A stretch of DNA of 49,876 nucleotides, from positions 1 through 49,876 of the forward strand of contig DATGQI010000250.1 of NCBI GenBank assembly GCA_035304285.1, written 5' to 3'. The translations under genes were made by a program, and so were the position numbers. The stretch comes from IDS-8 sp035304285. GTDB taxonomy: Bacteria > Pseudomonadota > Gammaproteobacteria > Steroidobacterales > Woeseiaceae. Under the pieces are notes generated by a model. It was not told where the DNA came from, did no database searches, and saw only the letters and a program-made list of their open reading frames with translations. Positions 15,381-24,102 of the stretch are shown here, one piece after another; positions within the stretch are counted from its first letter, which is position 1, and each line of letters begins with the position of its first letter.

Positions 15381-17165
15381 GTGAGCGCATACGATTTTAT
15401 CGACCACACGGTGGACGTGGTCGTAGTGGGTGCCGGCGGCGCAGGACTTCGGGCGACCTTCGGCCTCGCCGAGGCAGGCTTCGATACCGCCTGCGTTACC
15501 AAGGTCTTTCCCACGCGGAGCCACACGGTTGCGGCGCAGGGCGGCATCAGTGCGGCGCTCGGCAACATGGGTCCAGACGACTGGCGCTGGCACATGTATG
15601 ACACCGTGAAAGGTTCCGACTGGCTCGGTGACCAGGACGCGATCGAGTTCATGTGCAAGGAAGCGCCGGATGCTGTGATTGAACTGGAACACTACGGTTT
15701 ACCGTTCTCCCGGACCGAAGTCGGCCTGATCTACCAGCGCCCGTTCGGCGGCATGACGACGAACTTCGGCGAAGGTACTGCCCAGCGCACCTGCGCCGCC
15801 GCCGACCGCACCGGTCACGCAATGCTGCACACGCTTTACCAGCAGTCGCTCAAGCACGATGCCAGGTTCTTCGTCGAATACTTTGCTATCGATCTCATCA
15901 TGGAAGATGGCGCATGCCGGGGAGTAATTGCTCTTAACCTGGAAGATGGACGGCTGCACCGCTTCCGGTCTCACCAGGTGGTTCTCGCGACCGGCGGGTA
16001 CGGCCGGGCCTATTTTTCCTGTACCTCTGCACATACCTGCACCGGTGACGGTAACGCCATGGTGCTGCGCGCAGGATTGCCGCTGCAGGACATGGAGTTC
16101 GTGCAGTTTCATCCGACCGGAATCTACGGTCCTGGCATGCTCATCACCGAAGGCGTGCGTGGCGAGGGCGGGTATCTCACGAACTCTGAAGGCGAACGCT
16201 TCATGGAACGCTACGCGCCCAATGCGAAGGATCTCGCATCCCGGGACGTCGTCAGCCGCTCCATGACCATCGAAATTCGCGAGGGGCGGGGTGTTGGTCC
16301 GGACAAGGACCACCTGTACCTGCACCTCGAGCATCTTGGCCGCGAAGTTATCGAAGAGCGGCTGCCCGGCATCGCCGAGACGACACGGATATTCGCCGGC
16401 GTCGATGTGACCAAGGCGCCGATCCCCGTCCTGCCGACAGTGCACTACAACATGGGCGGGATTCCAGCGAACCGGCATGGGCAGGTCGTCACCATGAGAG
16501 ATGGCAACGCCGAGTCGCCGGTCCCCGGACTGATGGCGGTCGGCGAAGCCGCTTGCGTATCCGTCCATGGCGCCAATCGCCTCGGCTCCAATTCGCTGCT
16601 TGACCTCGTCGTGTTCGGACGGGCCGCCGCGCGTCATTGCGCCGAAACGATGACTCCCGGAGCAAGGCACCGGGACCTGCGAGCGGACGCAGGCGACGAA
16701 AGTGTCGCCCGGCTTGACGCTTTACTCCACGCGAACGGCTCGAGGCCGACGGCAGAGGTGCGTCTCGAGATGCAGAAAACGATGCAGGGACACGCCACGG
16801 TGTTTCGTACCGGCGAGGTATTGGCAGAGGGCATCGCGGAACTGCGGAAGACCTTCGCGAGCCAGTCAGACCTGCGCATTACCGACCGTTCTCTCATCTG
16901 GAACACGGACCTGGTGGAGACGCTGGAACTTCAGAACCTGTTGCTGAATGCGACCGCAACCATCGAGTCGGCGGCCAATCGCCTGGAAAGCCGGGGCGCG
17001 CATGCACGCGAGGATTACCCGGACAGAGACGACGTCAACTGGATGAAGCACACGCTGGCCTGGGTAGACCGGACCGGCAGCGTAAGCTTCGACTATCGGC
17101 CAGTGCACCTGGCGACCATGACGGACGAAGTCGAGCCCGTACCGCCGAAAGCGCGGACGTATTAG
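15381..17165 (+). CDS. sdhA: succinate dehydrogenase flavoprotein subunit
   Basis: Catalytic subunit that oxidises succinate to fumarate with covalently bound FAD. The 594-residue product has the dinucleotide fold VVVVGAGGAGL (13-23), the FAD-attachment His48 in RSHTVAAQGG, the active-site HPTGIYGPGML and EGVRGEGG segments, and ANRLGSNSLLDLVVFGRAA toward the C-terminal helical domain. The GTG start directly follows the sdhD stop. Flavinylation is probably helped by SdhE, encoded downstream, and by the SDHAF4-like protein upstream. Confidence 0.97.
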   Translation: MSAYDFIDHTVDVVVVGAGGAGLRATFGLAEAGFDTACVTKVFPTRSHTVAAQGGISAALGNMGPDDWRWHMYDTVKGSDWLGDQDAIEFMCKEAPDAVIELEHYGLPFSRTEVGLIYQRPFGGMTTNFGEGTAQRTCAAADRTGHAMLHTLYQQSLKHDARFFVEYFAIDLIMEDGACRGVIALNLEDGRLHRFRSHQVVLATGGYGRAYFSCTSAHTCTGDGNAMVLRAGLPLQDMEFVQFHPTGIYGPGMLITEGVRGEGGYLTNSEGERFMERYAPNAKDLASRDVVSRSMTIEIREGRGVGPDKDHLYLHLEHLGREVIEERLPGIAETTRIFAGVDVTKAPIPVLPTVHYNMGGIPANRHGQVVTMRDGNAESPVPGLMAVGEAACVSVHGANRLGSNSLLDLVVFGRAAARHCAETMTPGARHRDLRADAGDESVARLDALLHANGSRPTAEVRLEMQKTMQGHATVFRTGEVLAEGIAELRKTFASQSDLRITDRSLIWNTDLVETLELQNLLLNATATIESAANRLESRGAHAREDYPDRDDVNWMKHTLAWVDRTGSVSFDYRPVHLATMTDEVEPVPPKARTY

Positions 17166-17206
17166 GTGCATCCTGATTTCGCCGGGGCGCACCAGGAGAT
17201 GTTGTA

Positions 17207-17989
17207 GTGGCTGATTTCAGATTGCCCGCAAACTCGCGGATCGTTAAGGGCAAGCATTTTTCGGCAGCGGAGGGTGCGGCGAACGTGCGCCGTTTTGCCG
17301 TCTATCGCTACGATCCGGAGAGCGGGGCGAACCCGCGACTGGATACCTACGACGTGGACATGGACCGTTGTGGACCGATGGTTCTCGACGTACTGATCAA
17401 GATCAAGAACGAGATCGATCCGACGCTTACGTTTCGCCGTTCGTGCCGCGAGGGCATTTGCGGTTCCTGCGCGATGTCCATAGACGGCAAGAACACGCTG
17501 GCATGCACCACGACCACCGAGAGCCTGTCGGGTGATGTCAAAATCTACCCGTTGCCGCACATGCCGGTGGTCAAGGACCTGGTTCCGGACCTTACGAATT
17601 TCTTTGCGCAGTACGCAGCGATCAAGCCGTGGCTCAAAACGCGGACGCCGGCGCCGCCGGATCGTGAACGGCTGCAAAGCAAGGAGGAGCAGGAGCGCAT
17701 CGACATGCCTTCCGCCTGCATCCTTTGTGCGTGCTGCTCGACCGGGTGCCCGAGTTACTGGTGGAACAGCGACCGCTTCTTGGGTCCCGCGACCCTGCTT
17801 GCAGCCTGGCGCTGGCTCGCTGACAGTCGTGACGAGGCGACGGGAGAACGGCTCGACGACCTCGAGGATCCGTTCCGGCTCTATCGCTGCCATACGATCA
17901 TGAACTGCACGCAGACCTGTCCGAAAGGCCTGAACCCGGCCCGGGCGATCGCCGAGACCAAGAAGATGCTGGCGGAAAGGAGACACTGA
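17207..17989 (+). CDS. sdhB: succinate dehydrogenase iron-sulfur subunit
   Basis: Carries electrons from FAD to quinone through 2Fe-2S, 4Fe-4S and 3Fe-4S clusters. The 260-residue product (E. coli 238) has the 2Fe-2S ligands Cys80, Cys85, Cys88 and Cys100 around SCREGICGSCAM, and C-terminal cluster ligands in CILCACCSTGCPSYWW (171-186) and CHTIMNCTQTCPKGLNP. Start GTG 17207 with AGGAG 8 nt upstream. The extra length lies partly in the linker around residues 135-165 and at the N-terminus. Confidence 0.96.
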   Translation: MADFRLPANSRIVKGKHFSAAEGAANVRRFAVYRYDPESGANPRLDTYDVDMDRCGPMVLDVLIKIKNEIDPTLTFRRSCREGICGSCAMSIDGKNTLACTTTTESLSGDVKIYPLPHMPVVKDLVPDLTNFFAQYAAIKPWLKTRTPAPPDRERLQSKEEQERIDMPSACILCACCSTGCPSYWWNSDRFLGPATLLAAWRWLADSRDEATGERLDDLEDPFRLYRCHTIMNCTQTCPKGLNPARAIAETKKMLAERRH

Positions 17990-17992
17990 CAC

Positions 17993-18253
17993 TTGAGCCG
18001 GGACGACGGTCGTGTGAGGTGGCAATGCAGGCGCGGCATGCGCGAGCTGGATGAGTTGCTGGCAGGTTATTTCGACCGGTCCTATGGTGCATCCAGCGAA
18101 GCTGAAAAAACAGCGTTCCGTGAACTTTTGGCACTCCCCGACCCGGAACTCGCGAGGTATCTTGTGACGGGGCAGGCAAGCGCCGACGGAGTATCAGCCA
18201 GTGTCGTCGAACGGATTCGAAGCCGTTCTGGAGCCGGTCGCCGCCCATCGTAG
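17993..18253 (+). CDS. sdhE: succinate dehydrogenase flavinylation factor SdhE
   Basis: SdhE (YgfY/SDHAF2 family) binds SdhA and promotes covalent FAD attachment. The 86-residue product contains WQCRRGMRELDELLAGYF with the essential RGxxE-type motif, followed by a conserved AFRELLALPDPELARYL segment. TTG 17993 is the start, with AAAGGAG about 10 nt upstream; it gives the expected short leader before the RWQCRRGM motif. Begins 3 nt after sdhB and overlaps ygfX by 53 nt. Confidence 0.93.
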   Translation: MSRDDGRVRWQCRRGMRELDELLAGYFDRSYGASSEAEKTAFRELLALPDPELARYLVTGQASADGVSASVVERIRSRSGAGRRPS

Positions 18254-18653
18254 AGGGCTACTGGTCTTTTCGGCCTGTGCAACCTTGATTGGCATTGCCC
18301 TCATCGGCGATATGCCGCTGCGGCCATCGCTGAAGGCTCTGTTCGCGCTGCTGTGGATGTGGCGCGGCTTGCTGGAGTTGGCTTCGCTGTTCCGCGGCAT
18401 GTCCCGGACGAGGCGGCTCCGCATACGCTCCACCGGCGCGGCGGAGGCGCTGTCCAACGGGGGGCGGGTGCGGCCCCTCGAACTGCTCGCCGGTAGCGTG
18501 ATCCTGTCTCGGGTCGCCTGGCTGCGGCTTCGCTTCGATGATGGTCTCCAGTACGGCGAACTGGTGTTCACCTCCGGTCGCCGGAACGATGACTGGCGAC
18601 GACTGATGCTCATCTGGCGCCAGCGGGCCTTTGGAGGGCCGCGGGGAAGCTGA
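18201..18653 (+). CDS. YgfX-like (CptA) inner-membrane protein
   Basis: A 150-residue protein with two adjacent hydrophobic helices (about 20-36 and 43-60) followed by a basic soluble domain ending in LRLRFDDGLQYGELVF and RRNDDWRRLMLIWRQ, the same pattern as E. coli YgfX, whose gene is paired with sdhE. In E. coli YgfX has been described as the toxin partner of YgfY in a disputed system affecting FtsZ and MreB. Start GTG 18201 lies inside sdhE. Sequence similarity is weak, so the call rests on architecture plus position. Confidence 0.68.
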   Translation: MSSNGFEAVLEPVAAHRRGLLVFSACATLIGIALIGDMPLRPSLKALFALLWMWRGLLELASLFRGMSRTRRLRIRSTGAAEALSNGGRVRPLELLAGSVILSRVAWLRLRFDDGLQYGELVFTSGRRNDDWRRLMLIWRQRAFGGPRGS

Positions 18654-18981
18654 TACTATCTTCGCCGTTTCCATGCAGCCGTGCCGTGCCGCACCCTGAA
18701 AAGCGCCTTGATCGCGCCCCTTGACCAGCACCCTTGCAAGCGCATCCTTGCAGGCATTACCGCGAGCAGGCGACACTTGCGGGCGCCGCAGCAAAGCGCC
18801 GGTGCCGCCCGCCGTTCGGAGCAGGGGGGCGAAAGAGGTGGTATCCCGTCACATTTCCCTTGCAACGCGTACGAAACCCGAATGATTAAGGCTGAAACCA
18901 GAGAACTTTCGAAATGGCGGCCGGTCTATTGCCGAGTCGGTCGCGGTGCCGGCCGGCCGGGCCGCTTGCTGGATTGCCAGT
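18654..18981. other. intergenic region before rpoE
   Basis: About 330 bases without a credible gene. It holds a possible sigma-70 promoter at its left edge (TTGGAG 18631-18636, 17-nt gap, TACTAT 18654-18659, a weak match) and the sigma-E-like site described separately. The nadB gene often found divergent from rpoE is absent. Confidence 0.6.
18902..18930 (+). promoter_or_regulatory. candidate sigma-E (RpoE) promoter upstream of rpoE
   Basis: GAACTTT (18903-18909) matches the sigma-E -35 element and GTCTATT (18924-18930) resembles its -10 element, with 15 bases between GAACTT and GTCTA. E. coli rpoE is autoregulated from such a promoter (GGAACTT...TCTAA). The predicted transcript would start about 45 nt before the rpoE ATG. 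No experimental support; the -10 is imperfect. Confidence 0.45.
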
Positions 18982-19557
18982 ATGGCGCCTGAATCACCGG
19001 ACGCCCAGCTGGTCCGTCGTGTCCAGAAAGGTGACAAGGGCGCGTTTGACCTGCTCGTGCTGAAGTATCAGCACAAGATCGTAAACCTGGTAATGCGTTA
19101 TGTGCGGGACCCCGATCAGGCGCTGGACATCACCCAGGAGGCCTTCCTCAAGGCTTATCGGGCGATGCCGCGCTTCCGCGGAGAAAGTGCGTTCTATACG
19201 TGGCTCTACAGGATTGCCGTGAATACCGCGAAGAACTATCTTGCTGCACAGCGCAGGCGTCCAATGGACGTGGAACTCGATATGCAGGACCCGGAGCAGT
19301 TCGACCTGCACGCGAAACTGAAGGAAACCGACACCCCGGAAGGAGTCACCCTCAGCCGTGAGCTTCACGAGACGGTTGAACGGGCCATCGAGGCGTTGCC
19401 TGACGATCTCCGCACAGCGATTGTGCTGCGGGAACTCGATGGCATGAGCTACGAGGAAATTGCCCAGACCATGGATTGCCCGGTCGGAACGGTCCGGTCG
19501 AGAATTTTTCGCGCACGCGATGCGATCGGCAAGAAAATCGGCAACCTGGTGGATTAA
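18982..19557 (+). CDS. rpoE: RNA polymerase sigma factor RpoE (sigma-E, AlgU-type)
   Basis: Extracytoplasmic-function sigma factor for envelope stress. The 191-residue product has the same length as E. coli RpoE and very similar motifs: LVRRVQKGDKGAFDLLVLKY, DITQEAFLKAYRAMPRFRG and FYTWLYRIAVNTAKNYL in region 2, and ELDGMSYEEIAQTMDCPVG with TVRSRIFRAR in region 4. ATG 18982 fits the family N-terminus; the upstream part of the open frame does not. Followed by its anti-sigma genes rseA and rseB, so it is presumably released by regulated proteolysis of RseA. Confidence 0.96.
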   Translation: MAPESPDAQLVRRVQKGDKGAFDLLVLKYQHKIVNLVMRYVRDPDQALDITQEAFLKAYRAMPRFRGESAFYTWLYRIAVNTAKNYLAAQRRRPMDVELDMQDPEQFDLHAKLKETDTPEGVTLSRELHETVERAIEALPDDLRTAIVLRELDGMSYEEIAQTMDCPVGTVRSRIFRARDAIGKKIGNLVD

Positions 19558-19704
19558 GATACATCCGGTCGTCCATGCGGCTACCGGCAGACGGGACTCT
19601 ACGAAGTTCACATCGATCACACTATCGACGACACTAATGACGATTCGATCCATACAAAACGTCGCACGACCGGAACACCCGGGTTTTGCGGGGATCAGAA
19701 CAAC

Positions 19705-19752
19705 ATGGGCGCTATAACAATGGGCGAACAAACCCGGGCTGGTAACTTATGA
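19705..19752 (+). other. possible 15-codon leader ORF overlapping the rseA start
   Basis: ATG 19705 opens a 15-codon frame whose TGA (19750-19752) overlaps the rseA ATG (19749-19751) as ATGA. A second in-frame ATG lies at 19720. The ribosome binding sequence before it is poor (GGGGA at about 12 nt), and rseA itself has no clear Shine-Dalgarno, so coupling is a reasonable but unproven idea. The leader also contains the right arm of a 9-bp inverted repeat (CCCGGGTTT at 19678, AAACCCGGG at 19730). Confidence 0.25.
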
Positions 19753-20405
19753 ACGATGCATTGAAAATGCAGATATCGGCTTTTGTCGACGGTGAACTGC
19801 CTGAGAACGAGAGCGAATTGCTGTTGCGGCGATTGAGCCAGGATGCCGCCCTGCGTAGCCAGGTTGATCAGTACCTCCGAATTGGCCGGCTCATTCGCCA
19901 TGAACGGGAAGTTCCCGGAATGAACAAGTTGCGCGGCCGCATCGCAACGGCGCTCGGAGAACAGCCGAGCGAAACGCAAACCCAGGCGGCACCTGCTTCG
20001 CGCCGCTTGCTGAAGCCCGCAGCTGGTTTCGCCGTCGCGGCCTCTGTCGCGATAGTGGCGCTGGTGGGGCTGCGCCAGAGCGAGCTGCCGGATGCATCCG
20101 GAATGACAGAGGCAGGCGCCCTGGCGTCACAATCTCCTTCAGAGCAGCCGGTAGCCGGCTACACCGAACCGCTGCCGGAGGACGTACTGTCGAGCCGTCC
20201 GAGCGACATGCTGACCCAGTATTACCTGAGCCATGGCGCTACCTCGGCCGACCTGGGAGCTAACGGAATATTGACGCGCCTGGTGACACTCGAACTTCGC
20301 CAGGGCGAGTTGGCCGAGCCGGCGGCGCTGCCGGATGAAGCGCAGGATGACGCACCGGCTACCGAGCGAAATTCTGAAGACAAACGACGCACGGTGAAGC
20401 CATAG
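19749..20405 (+). CDS. rseA: anti-sigma-E factor RseA (MucA-like)
   Basis: Single-pass inner-membrane protein that holds sigma-E inactive. The 218-residue product has the family N-terminal sigma-binding domain (MQISAFVDGELPENESELLLRR), a membrane helix at about 91-108, and a periplasmic tail that includes a YYLSHG segment like those seen in MucA-type proteins. It lies 191 nt after rpoE, a larger gap than usual, and 35 nt before rseB. Confidence 0.9.
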   Translation: MNDALKMQISAFVDGELPENESELLLRRLSQDAALRSQVDQYLRIGRLIRHEREVPGMNKLRGRIATALGEQPSETQTQAAPASRRLLKPAAGFAVAASVAIVALVGLRQSELPDASGMTEAGALASQSPSEQPVAGYTEPLPEDVLSSRPSDMLTQYYLSHGATSADLGANGILTRLVTLELRQGELAEPAALPDEAQDDAPATERNSEDKRRTVKP

Positions 20406-20440
20406 AACGTTTCGCGAGCAGTCGAGGCGGCGAGCAGGAA

Positions 20441-21427
20441 ATGAAACCAGCAACGTACACAGCGAAATTTATCTGGCTGCCCTCATTTTGCCTGTTTCTC
20501 GCGGGAACACTTGCAGGCACGTCGGCCGCGGGCCGCGACCGTCTTAGTCCCGCCGAATGGCTCGAACGGATGTCGCAAGCTGTCTCCACCATCGATTATG
20601 AGGGCACGGTGATTCGCCGGCAGGATGGCGAGGCCCAGGCGCTCAAGGTCGTGCACAAGGTGATAGATGGCGTTGTCAACGAGAAGGTCATCACGCAGGA
20701 AGGCGACGGCCTCGAAATCATCCGTATCGGTAATGAAGTGCACTGCATCCTGCCCGACAAGAAGTCTGTTCTCATAGAAAAGTGGAACGACCGCAGTACG
20801 CTGTTCTCGACGTTGCCGAGCAGCGAAGTGACTTTCGGCGCCCAGTACGATTTGTCCGTGGTGCGGGAAGAGCGGGTTGCTGGCCGCCCTGCCGTGCTGC
20901 TGGCGGTTCGCCCTCACGATTCGTTTCGTTTCGGGCACCGCATCTGGCTGGACCGGGAAACGGCATTTCCGCTGCGGACGGAACTGGTTGGAAACGATGG
21001 CGCGATGGTCGAACAGTTCAAGTTTGCCGATATCAACCTGGAATCGGCAGTGTCGCAACAGGCGCTTGCGCCATCGATAGATCTCGAAAGCTTTACCTGG
21101 TACACAGATCCGGTTCGCGGCGAGGCAGCCGAGGTCGAGACGGACTGGGTCTGCGACGATTTGCCCGCCGGCTTTCGCGTGATATCCACCAGGCACGAAC
21201 AGCTGCCGGGAGCGGATACGCCGGTCACACATATCGTGTATGGAGATGGTCTCGCAACAGTGTCCGTTTTCATTGCCGAACAGCCAGACGAGGAAATTGC
21301 GCGCCGCTCGAACCTTGGCGCAGCCAGTTCGTTCAGCATCGAGTCGGGCGATTACCAGATCACCGCGGTGGGTGAAGTGCCTGCCGAGACGGTGCAACGC
21401 ATCGCGAGTGCGATGCGGATGCGTTAA
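20441..21427 (+). CDS. rseB: periplasmic sigma-E regulator RseB (MucB-like)
   Basis: RseB binds the periplasmic domain of RseA and shields it from DegS until lipoprotein or LPS signals displace it. The 328-residue product has an N-terminal signal peptide (about 1-30, cleavage near TSAAG), the LolA/LppX-like N-terminal domain beginning AEWLERMSQAVSTIDYEGT, and the C-terminal MucB domain with SFTWYTDP, DLPAGFRVIS and THIVYGDGLATVSVFI. AGGAA lies just before ATG 20441. A long opposite-strand frame here is a shadow. Confidence 0.93.
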   Translation: MKPATYTAKFIWLPSFCLFLAGTLAGTSAAGRDRLSPAEWLERMSQAVSTIDYEGTVIRRQDGEAQALKVVHKVIDGVVNEKVITQEGDGLEIIRIGNEVHCILPDKKSVLIEKWNDRSTLFSTLPSSEVTFGAQYDLSVVREERVAGRPAVLLAVRPHDSFRFGHRIWLDRETAFPLRTELVGNDGAMVEQFKFADINLESAVSQQALAPSIDLESFTWYTDPVRGEAAEVETDWVCDDLPAGFRVISTRHEQLPGADTPVTHIVYGDGLATVSVFIAEQPDEEIARRSNLGAASSFSIESGDYQITAVGEVPAETVQRIASAMRMR

Positions 21428-21914
21428 CGGGCAATCCCTGCACCTGGCTCCCTCAGATACACCCGAAGGCACAGTCGTAACAGCGAGCGGCACGTTCGCC
21501 ACTGTGCGGGTGGAGGCGAGTCTTGCATGCGCGCGATGCGCTGCCGGCCGCGGATGCGGCGCAGGCCTCCTGCAAAAGGGTCGAACCCGCACCTTCGAGG
21601 CGAGGGTGCCTGCTGATCTTCATCTCGAACCGGGCGATATCGTAAGGCTCGAACTCAAGCCGGACCACCTGTTGCAGGCGGCATCGCTTGCGTACGGCTT
21701 GCCGCTGTTGGGAATCATGTTGGGGGTGGGCGCTGCCTCGGGCCTGGCGGATGCGGACAACGAACCGCTGGCGATCGCGTGCGGGTTGCTGGGTCTTGTT
21801 GCCGGGGTTGTGGCGGGACGGCGGGCACTGCGGAGGGAAGAGTGCCTGCAAAACGTGACACCCGTTGCGGTGCGCCGCCTGCCGGTGCCGCCGGCGGCCG
21901 AAAGCCGCCCTTAG
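21408..21914 (+). CDS. rseC: SoxR-reducing/sigma-E system protein RseC
   Basis: Inner-membrane protein of the RseC/MucC family, a positive modulator in the sigma-E operon and also linked to SoxR reduction. The product has an N-terminal beta region with a redox-type cysteine cluster ACARCAAGRGCG (about 40-51), then two closely spaced transmembrane helices with a short polar turn between them (about 85-105 and 112-128) and a short polar tail. The exact start is unclear: GTG 21408 overlaps the end of rseB by 20 nt, and family members normally begin only a few residues before the EGTVV segment, so a downstream non-ATG start is possible. Confidence 0.85.
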   Translation: MRCGCVNGQSLHLAPSDTPEGTVVTASGTFATVRVEASLACARCAAGRGCGAGLLQKGRTRTFEARVPADLHLEPGDIVRLELKPDHLLQAASLAYGLPLLGIMLGVGAASGLADADNEPLAIACGLLGLVAGVVAGRRALRREECLQNVTPVAVRRLPVPPAAESRP

Positions 21915-21915
21915 T

Positions 21916-22182
21916 ATGCGCACGTTCAAGGTCTTCAGCCGGCAGGGTTGCCACCTCTGCGAAGTCATGGTGGAGGAACTCCTCCCGCTGGCGCGAGGGC
22001 GAGCGCTGGTAGAGGTCGTGGACGTGGATGCGGACGCGGCTCTTCGGGAGGAGTACGGTCTGCGGGTGCCAGTCTTGACGTGTAACGGCCGCCTGCTTTG
22101 CGAGTATCACCTCGACCCCGCGGCGGTCGAGGAAGCATTGCGGGATCGAACCGGCAACGAGCCCGAAGGGCTCCCGTCATGA
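21916..22182 (+). CDS. glutaredoxin-family protein (DUF836 type)
   Basis: An 88-residue thioredoxin-fold protein with the active-site motif RQGCHLCE (Cys12, Cys15) and the cis-Pro region YGLRVPVLTCNG. Such small glutaredoxin-like proteins occur beside lepA or rseC in many Gammaproteobacteria; substrates are unknown. ATG 21916 begins one base after the rseC stop, so it is in the rseC transcription unit. The mucD/degP protease gene often present at this position in pseudomonads is absent. Confidence 0.85.
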   Translation: MRTFKVFSRQGCHLCEVMVEELLPLARGRALVEVVDVDADAALREEYGLRVPVLTCNGRLLCEYHLDPAAVEEALRDRTGNEPEGLPS

Positions 22183-22301
22183 GGTTTCAGAGGATCATGC
22201 CTGCTGCCAGGCCAGTCTCACGGATTGCCTGAAACGTATATACTTCGCCGTTTGCCGCCGGAGCCTGCCTCCTGTTCGCGGCAGGATTACCCCTTTTGTC
22301 A

Positions 22302-24092
22302 ATGAACCTCATCCGCAACTTTTCGATTATCGCCCACATCGACCATGGGAAGTCGACGCTTGCGGACCGCTTCATACAGCTTTGCGGAGGCCTGCAGGAC
22401 AGGGAAATGCTCGAGCAGGTTCTCGACTCGATGGACCTGGAACGAGAACGCGGCATCACCATCAAGGCACATAGCGTATCGCTCAAGTATCCGGCACCTG
22501 ACGGGAAGGTGTACCAGCTCAACTTCATCGATACGCCGGGTCATGTCGATTTCTCCTATGAGGTGTCGCGCTCGCTTGCGGCCTGCGAAGGCGCGTTGCT
22601 GGTCGTCGATGCGGCACAGGGGGTAGAGGCGCAGAGCGTCGCCAATTGCATCACGGCGATCGACCAGGGCCTCGAGGTTCTCCCGGTACTGAACAAGATC
22701 GACCTGCCGGCGGCGGAGCCGGACAAGGTCATTCACGAGATCGAGGACATCATCGGGATCGACGCGCAGCAGGCCGCGCGCGTCAGCGCCAAAACCGGCG
22801 AAGGGGTTGCCGAACTCCTGGAGCGTATCGTCAAGGAGATTCCTCCGCCGCGGGGTGAACCTGATGCACCGCTGCAGGCATTGATTATCGATTCGTGGTT
22901 CGATAATTACGTTGGCGTCGTTTCACTGGTGCGCGTAATGAACGGGAGCTTGAAGAAGGGCAGCAAGATTACGATCATGTCGACCCAGCGTTCCTACAAT
23001 GCCGACCGCGTCGGGAGCTTTACGCCAAAGATGGTGGATCGCGACTCGTTACAGACGGGAGAGGTCGGCTTCGTGATCGCGGCGATCAAGGACATCTACG
23101 GAGCGCCGGTCGGCGACACTATCACCGCGACAGCGCGTCCCTGCAGTGATCCCTTGCCCGGGTTCAAGCAGATCCAGCCGCGCGTCTTTGCCGGCCTGTT
23201 TCCCATCAGTTCAGACGATTACGAGAATTTTCGGGACGCCCTGGAAAAGCTGCGGCTCAACGATGCCGCCCTGCACTTCGAACCTGAAACCTCAGCGGCG
23301 CTGGGTTTCGGTTTCCGCTGCGGCTTTCTGGGCATGCTGCATATGGAGATCGTCCAGGAACGGCTGGAAAGGGAGTACAAGCTCGACCTCATAACTACTG
23401 CGCCGACGGTCATTTTCGAAGTCCTGATGCGAGACGGCAAGCTCCTGTACGTGGATAATCCATCCAAGCTTCCTCCGGTCAACGAAATTGTCGAACTCAG
23501 GGAACCGGTCATTACGGCGAACATACTCGTGCCCGAGAAGCACATAGGCTCGGTGATGAAGCTTTGCATCGAGAAGCGCGGCGTGCAAAAACACATGCGC
23601 TACCTGGGCAGCCAGGTTTCACTGGTGTACGAGATGCCGCTGGCGGAAGTCGTGCTGGATTTCTTCGACCGTCTCAAGTCCGTTAGCCGAGGCTTTGCTT
23701 CCTTCGACTATACCTTCGAGCGTTTCGAGCCAGCGGCGCTGGTGCGGCTCGACATCCTCATAAACAAGGAGCGTGTAGATGCGCTGTCGATGATCGTACA
23801 TCGAGCCTCGGCCGATTCCCGGGGACGGGACCTGGTCGAACGTATGCGCGAACTCATTCCCCGCCAGATGTTCGACGTTGCGATCCAGGCGGCCGTCGGC
23901 AGCCAGATCATCGCACGCAGCACCGTCAAGGCGCTCAGGAAGAACGTGACCGCCAAATGTTACGGCGGTGACGTAACGCGCAAGCGGAAACTGCTGGAAA
24001 AGCAAAAAGCGGGCAAACGTCGTATGAAGCAGATTGGTTCCGTGGAAATACCGCAAGAGGCATTCCTTGCCGTATTGCGGACAGACAAGTGA
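22302..24092 (+). CDS. lepA: elongation factor 4 (LepA)
   Basis: Ribosome-associated GTPase that influences initiation and ribosome biogenesis or back-translocation. The 596-residue product has G1 AHIDHGKST (11-19), the switch region ERERGITIKA, G3 DTPGHVDFSYEVSRSL, G4 NKIDLP, and the LepA-specific C-terminal domain with CYGGDVTRKRKLLEKQKAGK. ATG 22302 gives the standard N-terminus (MNLIRNFSII); a TTG two codons earlier is also in frame. A possible -10 TATACT lies at 22239-22244, about 58 nt before the ATG, without a good -35. Confidence 0.97.
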   Translation: MNLIRNFSIIAHIDHGKSTLADRFIQLCGGLQDREMLEQVLDSMDLERERGITIKAHSVSLKYPAPDGKVYQLNFIDTPGHVDFSYEVSRSLAACEGALLVVDAAQGVEAQSVANCITAIDQGLEVLPVLNKIDLPAAEPDKVIHEIEDIIGIDAQQAARVSAKTGEGVAELLERIVKEIPPPRGEPDAPLQALIIDSWFDNYVGVVSLVRVMNGSLKKGSKITIMSTQRSYNADRVGSFTPKMVDRDSLQTGEVGFVIAAIKDIYGAPVGDTITATARPCSDPLPGFKQIQPRVFAGLFPISSDDYENFRDALEKLRLNDAALHFEPETSAALGFGFRCGFLGMLHMEIVQERLEREYKLDLITTAPTVIFEVLMRDGKLLYVDNPSKLPPVNEIVELREPVITANILVPEKHIGSVMKLCIEKRGVQKHMRYLGSQVSLVYEMPLAEVVLDFFDRLKSVSRGFASFDYTFERFEPAALVRLDILINKERVDALSMIVHRASADSRGRDLVERMRELIPRQMFDVAIQAAVGSQIIARSTVKALRKNVTAKCYGGDVTRKRKLLEKQKAGKRRMKQIGSVEIPQEAFLAVLRTDK

Positions 24093-24102
24093 GAAGCTGG
24101 AA

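Noticed and set aside
18681..18992. 103-codon frame upstream of rpoE
   Set aside because: Low complexity, no motifs, and it overlaps the likely rpoE promoter.
20483..21592. 369-codon minus-strand frame opposite rseB
   Set aside because: Plus strand encodes a clear RseB with signal peptide; the other frame is a shadow without motifs or ribosome binding site.
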